Made by a program: the position numbers and the translations under genes
The notes under the pieces: generated by a model
The model's input: only the letters and a program-made list of their open reading frames with translations
Databases searched by the model: none
What the model was told of the DNA's origin: nothing
Shown here: positions 6,567 to 12,492 of the stretch, in pieces
Numbering within the stretch: position 1 is the first letter of the stretch
Layout: every line of letters begins with the position of its first letter
Origin: JBDREA01 sp043820265
GTDB taxonomy: Archaea; Altiarchaeota; Altiarchaeia; IMC4; JBDREA01
DNA: 25,097 bases
Assembly: GCA_043820265.1 (NCBI GenBank)
Contig: JBDREA010000024.1
Coordinates: forward strand, 1 to 25,097
Direction: 5' to 3'

Positions 6567-7755
6567 ATCGCAACACCTCTATGGGGTCAAGTTGGCTGGC
6601 CTTGTAGGCGGGGTAGAGTCCCGCACCCATCCCAAGTGCGAGTGAAAATCCGAGTGCAAGGGAGACCCACTGCATAGTAATTACGGTTGTGAATGTTGTA
6701 TAGGATTCGATGGCGTAGGTTGCCCCGTATCCGAGAGAGAGGCCTGCGATGCCGCCGAGGATGGATAGGATGGCTGATTCCTGAAGAATCTGGGTGAGGA
6801 CCATAGTCGTTGTGGCGCCGATGGCCTTCATGACGCCGATTTCGCGTCGGCGTTCCATGACTGTCATGACCATTGTGTTCATGATGCCGATTCCTCCGAC
6901 GATGAGCGAGATGGCGGCGATGCCGTAGACTGCGGTCTGGACTGTCCCGAGGGTTTCTTGTAAGCGTTCCACCATAGAGAGTATGGACATGACCCGTACG
7001 TTTTCGATTTCGGTTTGGATTAGTTCGGTTGTCTCCTGGGTCTTTTCGACGTCTTTGAGTTTCACCTTGAGACTTTCAATGGTGTCGTCGTCCTCAATTT
7101 CCTGCATGGTCGATAACGGGACGTATGTGGCCTGTTCGATGTCATCTTCGGTTGTTTCTTCGAGGATGCCAACGACCTCGAATTCAAACGTCTCTGTCGT
7201 GTCGTTTTCTGTTCTCTCGTAGGTGATCTCGTCGCCGACGTTGAGCTGGTTGCTTGTCGCCGCGGTGTAACCCATCAACACGAGCAGTTTATTGTCATCT
7301 GCTTCGTCAATCTTGCGTCCTTCTTGGGCGACGATACTTTCATCGACTAGGAAGGTCAAATCTTCTGGATTAACGGCAGTGAACTCGATGTTTGTAGCAC
7401 CCCCGCCGCTACCTCCACCGAACATGTCGCCAGGTCCACCCATACGTCCGCCACCTGGAAATCCGAATCTACCTCGCCCACGGGTGATCCTGTAGGTGGC
7501 AACCTGGATGACGTCTTCGACGTTTTCCATGTCGCGGATTTGGTCGATGACTCCGTCGTCGATTGCATCGTCTTCGGTTGCCTGGACGTCGATGGTTCCT
7601 GCAAGGTCACCAGCCATGGCGTCGATGTTGGCGTTAAGTCCTTCGCCGATGGCGGCCAAGGCCATTATTAGGCCGATTCCCATGGCTATGCTGAGTATGG
7701 TCAGCGCGCTTCTGGACTTGGCCCTAAAGACGTTTTTAAACGCTATGTCTAGCAT
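6559..7755 (-). CDS. MacB/FtsX-type ABC transporter permease
   Basis: This 398-residue permease has the MacB-PCD plus FtsX architecture. An N-terminal membrane helix (SALTILSIAMGIGLIMALAAIG) is followed by a large extracytoplasmic domain (about 40-270), then three C-terminal helices. The FtsX core includes GGIGIMNTMVMTVMERRREIGVMKAIGAT and ends in LYPAYKASQLDPIEVLRYE, the family's typical terminus. The outer domain carries a Gly-rich insert near residues 93-115 (RGRGRFGFPGGGRMGG), an uncommon flexible loop. Bacterial MacB moves peptides and lipoproteins or transmits force across the envelope. In archaea such permeases often sit beside CARDB/COG1361-type surface proteins, as here with the gene at 7764-9449. 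Confidence 0.95.
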   Translation of the reverse strand: MLDIAFKNVFRAKSRSALTILSIAMGIGLIMALAAIGEGLNANIDAMAGDLAGTIDVQATEDDAIDDGVIDQIRDMENVEDVIQVATYRITRGRGRFGFPGGGRMGGPGDMFGGGSGGGATNIEFTAVNPEDLTFLVDESIVAQEGRKIDEADDNKLLVLMGYTAATSNQLNVGDEITYERTENDTTETFEFEVVGILEETTEDDIEQATYVPLSTMQEIEDDDTIESLKVKLKDVEKTQETTELIQTEIENVRVMSILSMVERLQETLGTVQTAVYGIAAISLIVGGIGIMNTMVMTVMERRREIGVMKAIGATTTMVLTQILQESAILSILGGIAGLSLGYGATYAIESYTTFTTVITMQWVSLALGFSLALGMGAGLYPAYKASQLDPIEVLRYE

Positions 7756-7763
7756 TTGTTGAC

Positions 7764-9449
7764 CTACCCAGACTTCATGCGCTGATAGAACTTGTAGCCG
7801 ACCCCTACAAGAACGAGGATGCCTATGCCGTAGTAGATATAGGTCGTTGTTGATGTGCCAGTTTGCGAAGTCATGGTTCCAGTGCGTCCAGTCGTCCGTG
7901 TGCCTGTGCCGGTTCCGCCGCCGAGGGTTATCTGTTCACGTTGGACGATTCGTTTATTATTGGCACCGTTGTATTCGAGGAGGAGAACCGCACTCCCCGT
8001 TGACGTCGTGTCGAAGGTGAATGTAGTCTGTTTTGTCACCTTGATGTCCGACTTGTAGTCGATGAACTGTTGGCTGCCGGTACTACCTGCTCCCGTGAAA
8101 TTTCGCCCAGACGGCATCGTCTCAGCATCAGGTGTTGTTGCATTTCGCATGCCGCGCCGAGCAGCGAAATCGGTGGGTGTTTGCGGGGTTGTTGCGCCAT
8201 CCGTCTCTGAACCTGATTGCGGAGCGCCTCCAAGGATGAGGGTGCCTTTGACTGCGTCTGCCGACCGTGTGCCGACGTTTGCGACTTCGATTTGGACTGA
8301 GCTGCCCGAGGATCTGACGTTGATGATCTCCAAAACTACCCTTCCTCCCACATCTATGCCGATGTCTTTTGTGTCAGTGTACGAGGATCCTCCGACTTTG
8401 TAGTCAATTTCGAGGGGGATGCTATAGGTCTTGGTGTCGGCGTCCCAACCCACGTAGACTTTGAACTCTACAGTGAGTTCCTCTCCTGCTTTGATTGAAC
8501 CGATGTATTTTTCGGGGGTGTCGGCTGGCGTAAAGGGGCTTGAGAAATCTAAGCCAACTGTCAGATCATCTGCTCCTGCGGCTCCGACGTTTTTGAATCC
8601 AACTTTGATGGTGACCATTTCTCCAGGCCCTGTTGGTTCATATGAGATGTCTGTTACCTTAAGGTCGACGCCTGCGTCTTCTATGTTTAGCCCCAACGTG
8701 ATGCTGTCAGTTGTCGTCGTTCCTGATTCGTCTGTGTAGGATAGTCCGAGAGATGCCGTGCATGGTCCTGCGGCCGCGGGTTTCACATCATATTTTATGC
8801 TGAATTTCTGGCTTTCCGTGACGTCTCCTATGAATTTCCGCGAAGATCCGAGCACAGTCAAACAGGTAGTGTTTGTCTTTGATGCGCCTGCTGTTGAAGT
8901 TAGCGTCGCTTCGACGTTTTTAACCGAATCCTTTGTTACTCCTTCAAGTATTAATGTGTCTATGGTGTCTTTGAAATAGGTAATCTTTGATGGTGTAATT
9001 TCAAAGAGAGGGTCGCTGTAGACGCTAACCGGAACCTCCCATTTGGTGCCCATGTCGTTTTTCGATTGGCCAAGCGAATCGTATCCGTCGTAGGTGATAG
9101 ATACTGGAATGGAGCGTAGGCCGGTTTTTGCGTTTTCGTTTACGCGAATTAGAACAGGCATCGTCTTTGAGGCGCCGTACTCGAGGGTGCCGACGTAGAC
9201 GCGTTTGTCGGCGGTGATGGAGGATGTACTTGCAATCCAGACCTCGACGCCCAAGGCGTTGAAGTCCCCGGTGTTTTCGATGACTAGATTTAATACGCCC
9301 TGGTCTCCTCGTCTGAGATTTGTGTTTACAGCCGTTGAGTCGAAGTCTAGAACGACATTTGATGGTACCCATGCATTACCTGTTGTAATTAAGGTTAGGA
9401 GTGTCAATACACTCATCCAAATTTTTCTTCTGCTCATTTTTTTCTTCAT
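7764..9449 (-). CDS. S-layer-like (COG1361/CARDB-type) secreted protein, first gene of exporter operon
   Basis: Start at ATG 9449 (561 residues), with AGAGG 7 nt upstream; ATG 9437 is an alternative. A basic, hydrophobic signal peptide (IWMSVLTLLTLITTGNA) leads to several Ig-like CARDB-type beta domains, marked by repeats of LNLVIENTGDFNALGVEV, VTIKVGFKNVGAAGADDL and VQIEVANVGTRSADAVKG. A Gly/Thr-rich linker (GTGTGTRTTGRTGT) and a C-terminal membrane helix (YYGIGILVLVGVGYKFY) anchor it, so the body is outside the cell. COG1361 proteins commonly accompany MacB-type permeases in archaea and may act as the extracytoplasmic adaptor. The gene opens the eight-gene leftward operon and lies behind a three-box TGAAACA promoter (9609-9658) with a structured leader. 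Confidence 0.88.
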   Translation of the reverse strand: MKKKMSRRKIWMSVLTLLTLITTGNAWVPSNVVLDFDSTAVNTNLRRGDQGVLNLVIENTGDFNALGVEVWIASTSSITADKRVYVGTLEYGASKTMPVLIRVNENAKTGLRSIPVSITYDGYDSLGQSKNDMGTKWEVPVSVYSDPLFEITPSKITYFKDTIDTLILEGVTKDSVKNVEATLTSTAGASKTNTTCLTVLGSSRKFIGDVTESQKFSIKYDVKPAAAGPCTASLGLSYTDESGTTTTDSITLGLNIEDAGVDLKVTDISYEPTGPGEMVTIKVGFKNVGAAGADDLTVGLDFSSPFTPADTPEKYIGSIKAGEELTVEFKVYVGWDADTKTYSIPLEIDYKVGGSSYTDTKDIGIDVGGRVVLEIINVRSSGSSVQIEVANVGTRSADAVKGTLILGGAPQSGSETDGATTPQTPTDFAARRGMRNATTPDAETMPSGRNFTGAGSTGSQQFIDYKSDIKVTKQTTFTFDTTSTGSAVLLLEYNGANNKRIVQREQITLGGGTGTGTRTTGRTGTMTSQTGTSTTTYIYYGIGILVLVGVGYKFYQRMKSG

Positions 9450-9493
9450 GGTTTTTCCTCTTTTCAATACATATGAAATTTAGATATTTATAG

Positions 9494-9541
9494 TTGCGGT
9501 CATAACTTTCTTGACAAACGAGGTATTCGTTATGACCGCAA
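9494..9541 (-). promoter_or_regulatory. Leader hairpin of the exporter operon
   Basis: TTGCGGTCATAAC at 9494-9506 is perfectly complementary to GTTATGACCGCAA at 9529-9541, a 13-bp stem around a 22-nt loop. A/T pairs extend the stem outward after one mismatch. It lies between the predicted transcription start (near 9570) and the ATG at 9449, so it would be in the untranslated leader. Alternatively it is a DNA operator for a dimeric protein. Confidence 0.6.
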
Positions 9542-9547
9542 ATATAT

Positions 9548-9587
9548 TTGAGGGCGAAAGATAATGTCCAAAATGTTTTGCCCTCAA
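9548..9587 (-). promoter_or_regulatory. Inverted repeat straddling the predicted start site of the exporter operon
   Basis: TTGAGGGC (9548-9555) pairs with GCCCTCAA (9580-9587), and one G-T plus three A-T pairs extend the stem inward. The predicted TATA-like element is at about 9593-9600, so this repeat spans the expected initiation region. That suits a repressor operator better than an RNA hairpin, though either is possible. Confidence 0.45.
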
Positions 9588-9608
9588 CTATAATGCATAA
9601 GATTAATG

Positions 9609-9658
9609 TGAAACAGGGGATAACTCTAAGTGAAATATCTGTTGCAGAAAGTGAAACA
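9609..9658 (-). promoter_or_regulatory. Three-box TGAAACA operator, copy A (exporter operon)
   Basis: Direct boxes TGAAACA (9609-9615), TGAAATA (9631-9637) and TGAAACA (9652-9658) are separated by 15 and 14 bp. In the direction of the leftward operon they read TGTTTCA, and the promoter-proximal box ends about 8 nt before the TATA-like TTATGCAT (about 9593-9600). The spacers match copy B almost base for base (GGGGATAACT-TAAG). Confidence 0.8.
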
Positions 9659-9672
9659 CCCCTTAAGAAATT

Positions 9673-9785
9673 GGAGGTGGGGGCTCCTATCGAAGGCAGA
9701 CGCACAATCTATTCGTTTGGTTTGTGCTGTCCAATGCCACAAGGATAGGAACCCCCAAAATGGATAGGTTTGGGGTATCACCTCC
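9673..9785. other. Long nested inverted repeats with alternative pairings (structured RNA or terminator candidate)
   Basis: The outer arms are GGAGGTG (9673-9679) and CACCTCC (9779-9785). Inside, GGGGG-c-TCCTATC (9679-9691) pairs with GATAGGA-a-CCCCC (9744-9756), then GGCA (9695-9698) with TGCC (9735-9738), then GCACAA (9702-9707) with TTGTGC (9722-9727). CCCCAAA (9753-9759) can instead pair with TTTGGGG (9769-9775), so the C-run has two exclusive partners. It lies just after the leftward gene at 9835-10335 and before copy A of the operator. It could be a 3' untranslated structure, a small RNA or a mobile-repeat remnant. I see no coding potential. The rest of 9450-9834 (385 bp) is the exporter leader and operator described separately, plus an unremarkable A/T-rich stretch at 9786-9834. 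Confidence 0.5.
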
Positions 9786-9834
9786 CTTTCATTTTATTTT
9801 TTCATCACTTACACGATTTCTTCAGCAGCTTAGC

Positions 9835-10335
9835 TTATTCCTCGGTTGCCTCGGTGGCAAAGGCGCATGGCATGCGTCCTCCTCGTCCTCGCCTAATACC
9901 TAGTCCTTTTCCTTCTCCGTTTGCTCTCTTCTCTTGTAGGCCTGCTTGCACTTGTTCTTCGGTTGCGTCTGCGGGTAGGCCGAGTTTTTCCTTTAGGGAA
10001 TCAAGCATTTCCACGTGTCTTTCCTGCATTTGAGCTTTCATAGCTGCATGGAACTGCCCAACAGTCGATTGCTCAGTTAATCCTAGATCTGAGAGGCTCT
10101 TCTGCCATCTAGCCTCTTGTACCTGTTCCCTGGTTGCGTCTTCCGATAGTCCAAGTTCTTTTAGAGTGGCTGCTTTGTCTAAGCCACCAATCGGTCCTCC
10201 TCGCATGAATCCATGCTTGGCGAAACCAGTTATTCCTTTTTCCCCTATGGTGCCGTTTGCATTGACAGCCGAGGCTAGCGCGAAGGCCAGCAAAGCCGTC
10301 AACCCGACCGCCAAAATCTTTGTTAACAATTTCAT
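9835..10335 (-). CDS. Small secreted helical protein, Spy/CpxP-like
   Basis: Start at ATG 10335 with GAGGT 8 nt upstream gives 166 residues; the longer frame to 10395 crosses the structured leader. Residues 1-27 form a clear signal peptide (KLLTKILAVGLTALLAFALASAVNA). The mature protein is helical, with three related units, LKELGLSEDATREQVQEA (58-75), LSDLGLTEQSTVGQFHAA (81-98) and LKEKLGLPADATEEQVQA (114-131), then a basic Gly/Arg segment (GIRRGRGGR) and an acidic tail. The charged-helix layout resembles periplasmic Spy/CpxP chaperones, which bacteria induce under envelope stress, but I cannot show homology and convergence is possible. Its promoter carries copy B of the TGAAACA operator, shared with the exporter operon and the membrane regulator unit. 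Confidence 0.8.
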   Translation of the reverse strand: MKLLTKILAVGLTALLAFALASAVNANGTIGEKGITGFAKHGFMRGGPIGGLDKAATLKELGLSEDATREQVQEARWQKSLSDLGLTEQSTVGQFHAAMKAQMQERHVEMLDSLKEKLGLPADATEEQVQAGLQEKRANGEGKGLGIRRGRGGRMPCAFATEATEE

Positions 10336-10360
10336 TTTGTTGTTTACCTCTTTTTTATTT

Positions 10361-10430
10361 ATGCTACGAACAGCCGAAAACTTGGATATTTCCAAAGAAT
10401 GGGGTCATAGCCCACTCGGCTGTTCGGCAT
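10361..10430 (-). promoter_or_regulatory. Structured, branched 5' leader of the Spy-like gene
   Basis: CGAACAGCCGA (10367-10377) pairs perfectly with TCGGCTGTTCG (10416-10426). After a two-base bulge, ATGC (10361-10364) pairs with GCAT (10427-10430). Inside are two smaller hairpins, TTGGA/TCCAA within about 10382-10394 and TGGG/CCCA within about 10400-10414, giving a three-way-junction-like fold. The predicted transcription start (about 25 nt from the TATA-like element at 10455-10465) falls almost exactly at 10430, so the transcript would begin with this structure and end in the GAGGT ribosome binding site and ATG. Confidence 0.6.
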
Positions 10431-10433
10431 AAA

Positions 10434-10458
10434 AAACTCGGGATTTTTTCCCGAGTTT
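10434..10458 (-). terminator. Hairpin-plus-T-run terminator of the SHOCT/regulator unit
   Basis: A perfect 10-bp stem, AAACTCGGGA (10434-10443) with TCCCGAGTTT (10449-10458), encloses a 5-nt loop. On the leftward strand the stem runs into six consecutive T. It lies after the regulator gene (10544) and overlaps the TATA-to-start interval of the next promoter, so it would stop read-through without being in the downstream transcript. Confidence 0.6.
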
Positions 10459-10473
10459 ATTTATCAACTGGAC

Positions 10474-10523
10474 TGAAACAGGGGATAACTTTAAGTGAAA
10501 TATTAGAAACAAAAAGTGAAACA
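10474..10523 (-). promoter_or_regulatory. Three-box TGAAACA operator, copy B (Spy-like gene)
   Basis: Boxes TGAAACA (10474-10480), TGAAATA (10496-10502) and TGAAACA (10517-10523) have the same 22- and 21-bp start-to-start spacing as copies A and C. The TATA-like GATAAATAAAC (10455-10465, leftward sense) begins 8 nt beyond the proximal box. The first 30 bp differ from copy A at a single position. Confidence 0.8.
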
Positions 10524-10543
10524 GGCAGGTTTTAGGAGAATAA

Positions 10544-10955
10544 TTAGATCTTTAGCTTAACCAGGTTTGTGCTTCCCAGAGGCTTCTTTTCAACGATTCC
10601 CCGCTGTTCGAGTTTGGATAGAAGCCTTGATACTTTGACTTTCGAAAGACCGCATTCGGCGACAAGATACATCTGTTCAATCTTCTTTTCCTTTAATAGG
10701 ACTCCAACGACTTTTCGCTCGTCTTCGGGGAGAATCTTTAGAAGGTAATCCATCTGTTTTCTTGAAACACGCCATTGGAATAGAAGCATGATGAGGGCGC
10801 CGACGCCCATTGCAACGGCTGCGACGCCGTAGGCGAGTATGGGCATCTGGTTGCCCGTGTCTGCGATGTATTCCCCATTCAGGATGGACAGGAGAATCCC
10901 CAAAAAAAAAGACCAAGATGATAGCAACCGCTAAACGAGACTCAGATATTTCCAT
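10544..10955 (-). pseudogene. Membrane-anchored winged-helix regulator, frame interrupted at a 9-base A/T tract
   Basis: The natural start is ATG 10955, two bases after the TGA of the upstream SHOCT gene (MEISESRLAVAIILVFF...). That frame leaves the protein at an A9 run (10902-10910, T9 in the gene). Removing one T joins it to the long frame ending at 10544 as LVFF-LGILLSILNGEY. The only intact downstream frame would start at a weak TTG (10927). The joined product of about 137 residues has two membrane helices, then a C-terminal winged-helix domain (KILPEDERKVVGVLLKEKKIEQMYLVAECGLSKVKVSRLLSKLEQRGIVEKK) of the MarR-like type common in archaea. This is either a sequencing error, slippage/phase variation, or a broken gene. 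It is the best candidate for the protein reading the TGAAACA boxes. Confidence 0.75.
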
Positions 10956-10957
10956 GC

Positions 10958-11236
10958 TCAATCAGTTATGTCTTTTTTCATCTGCAGATAGGTTTCCCTG
11001 TCGATTTCTCCAGCAACGTAGCGTTTTTGGAGTAGTTGTAAGGGGGTTTCAGTGTGCCGGTTTGAGCTTCGTAAAAGCCACCAAAATATCAAGGCCACGA
11101 TTACAACGATAAAAACATTCCACACGATTGGCATCGGGATTATGCCGAATAGGTCCTCCCGCCACCATGTTGGGGCACGGCGCACGGCGGCTTCTCCCAC
11201 CATCCGTCCTCCCTCACGTACGAGCGTCTCATTCAT
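10958..11236 (-). CDS. SHOCT-domain membrane protein
   Basis: This 92-residue protein has one membrane helix (PIVWNVFIVVIVALIFWWLL, about 36-55) and a C-terminal SHOCT domain (PLQLLQKRYVAGEIDRETYLQMKKDI, about 65-90), the short helical oligomerisation module of many small membrane proteins. Start at ATG 11236 with GAGGT 7 nt upstream. It is the first gene of a two-gene unit with the membrane-anchored regulator, separated from it by two bases, and lies behind copy C of the TGAAACA operator. SHOCT proteins have no fixed enzymatic role; as a partner or sensor of the regulator it would make sense, but that is inference from operon position. Confidence 0.88.
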   Translation of the reverse strand: MNETLVREGGRMVGEAAVRRAPTWWREDLFGIIPMPIVWNVFIVVIVALIFWWLLRSSNRHTETPLQLLQKRYVAGEIDRETYLQMKKDITD

Positions 11237-11277
11237 ATTATTTACCTCATATAGATTAGATTATTATTAATAAGGAT

Positions 11278-11327
11278 TGAAACAGACCTAAACTTTGACT
11301 GAAACATCTGTATCATTAATTGAAACA
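11278..11327 (-). promoter_or_regulatory. Three-box TGAAACA operator, copy C (SHOCT/regulator unit)
   Basis: Boxes TGAAACA occur at 11278-11284, 11300-11306 and 11321-11327: the same 22- and 21-bp spacing as copies A and B, but with largely different spacers, so the boxes rather than the whole segment are conserved. An A/T-rich TATA-like stretch follows at about 11262-11272. A weak fourth match (TGAAGGA) lies a further 22 bp upstream at 11343, inside the end of larC. Confidence 0.8.
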
Positions 11328-11338
11328 CTCATTTAAAC

Positions 11339-12106
11339 TCATTGAAGGAGAGTGAATTTTATAGGTGGCATCCCCTTTTTAGTCCCCCTTGCTTGCGAGC
11401 TCTTCAATATTCTAGATCCATCCAGCGACTCGATTCGTTCAGCATTGGTTCCAGCAAGGATGGCAGTACCCGTGGGTGTAGCCATTTCTTTTTTATATTT
11501 GTCGGATTGTTGCCAAGGAATGTTATGGGTTTCAAGAATTCTCTTGACTGATGGAGCGGGAACATCCATGGTCCCATGAGAAAAGGTCAACTGGCCTCTG
11601 CCGACATTGACGTAGTCGAGAAATGATGTCTTTGATATTTTGAGTTCCTCGATGCCGACGATGAATCCTGTGATATCGATGATAATATCTTTCGCCTCGT
11701 GGAGAATCGCCTCGGTTTTTTGATTGGGATGAGGATGATGATGAATTTTTAGGATTTCTTTCAGTCTGGGGTCATTTTGGTGGACATATTTTTCCGCCTC
11801 ACAAAGTGTTTGGAGGATTTCATTTCCGATTTCCCCATATTTCGAAGATACACCTGCATGATTCATTGAATCTGAAAGGAGCACTTTTGCTTTTGATTCG
11901 TGGAGGTGTTTGATGTTTTCTTCGAGTCTAATCCCTAGTTGATAGATATCCTGTTCAACGACTAGGTTCACTTCTGTTTTCCCCAGTTCATGTCCGGCAT
12001 ACTCCATGGCGGAAGTTACTTTTTTCCCATCCGCCCCTAAACCGATCAATCCCGCACAAACAATATCTCCTGCGATACCGTTTCTGGTATCGATAACTAG
12101 CTCCAT
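11339..12106 (-). CDS. larC: LarC-family nickel insertion protein, short single-domain form
   Basis: This 255-residue protein shows the LarC (DUF111) N-terminal domain. It has GIAGD at 10-14, a His-rich segment IHHHPHPNQK (121-130) followed by EAILHEAKDIIIDI, the signature FSHGTMDVPAPSVKRILE (175-192) and ATPTGTAIL (209-217). LarC is a CTP-dependent cyclometallase that inserts nickel into the NPN cofactor of lactate racemase-like enzymes. Full-length LarC is about 400 residues; this one lacks the C-terminal half, like a LarC1-only protein. It starts one base after the hypA stop, so the two are co-transcribed. No larA, larB or larE gene is in the window, and with hypA and hypB as neighbours a role in hydrogenase nickel handling is possible. 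Confidence 0.85.
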   Translation of the reverse strand: MELVIDTRNGIAGDIVCAGLIGLGADGKKVTSAMEYAGHELGKTEVNLVVEQDIYQLGIRLEENIKHLHESKAKVLLSDSMNHAGVSSKYGEIGNEILQTLCEAEKYVHQNDPRLKEILKIHHHPHPNQKTEAILHEAKDIIIDITGFIVGIEELKISKTSFLDYVNVGRGQLTFSHGTMDVPAPSVKRILETHNIPWQQSDKYKKEMATPTGTAILAGTNAERIESLDGSRILKSSQARGTKKGMPPIKFTLLQ

Positions 12107-12107
12107 T

Positions 12108-12461
12108 TCATCTGTAGGTTATCTCATCTATTGTTACTTGTTTTCCCCTAATCATTTCAACGTCTCGCCGGTTGCATTTAGGGCATCCGATAAGATAGGT
12201 CATGTGCCCCAACTCCTCAAAGTCCACTTCCCCTTCGAATCCACATCCACATCTAAGTTCCGGATTAGAGGTGTTCACTAGGATTTCTGCACTAATCTCT
12301 TTTTCTTTGAGTAGCTCACCGACCCAAAAACCTAAGTTTTCAGAATCCAAAAGTAGAAGCTTCCCCACAGTAATTTTTACGTTTTTTATCTCTGACGGAG
12401 GCTTTTCGGCTTTTTCAAGTACAACCTTGACTATCTCCTGAGCATAGGTTATGTCGTGCAA
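12108..12461 (-). CDS. hypA: Hydrogenase nickel incorporation protein HypA
   Basis: This 117-residue protein has the HypA N-terminus Met-His-Asp (MHDITYAQEIV), where His2 binds nickel, and a zinc domain with Cys71-Gly-Cys73 and Cys93-Pro-Lys-Cys96. HypA passes nickel to NiFe-hydrogenase large subunits together with HypB. The start codon is TTG at 12461. It is fixed by the required Met-His and by a GAGGA ribosome binding site 6 nt upstream; no ATG is available in the right place. It overlaps nothing but abuts larC downstream and diverges from hypB, with about 31 bp between the two starts. Confidence 0.95.
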   Translation of the reverse strand: MHDITYAQEIVKVVLEKAEKPPSEIKNVKITVGKLLLLDSENLGFWVGELLKEKEISAEILVNTSNPELRCGCGFEGEVDFEELGHMTYLIGCPKCNRRDVEMIRGKQVTIDEITYR

Positions 12462-12492
12462 TTTAAATCCTCAAATTACTTCTAACTATACC

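Noticed and set aside
9548..9748. Plus-strand ORF with GITLSEI, also seen in another plus-strand frame at 10320-10535.
   Set aside because: The shared peptide is a by-product of the repeated operator DNA; both frames lie over regulatory sequence and have no ribosome binding site.
9786..9830. GTGATGA on the leftward strand looks like a C box of a C/D guide RNA.
   Set aside because: No CUGA D box at suitable spacing and no kink-turn partner were found.
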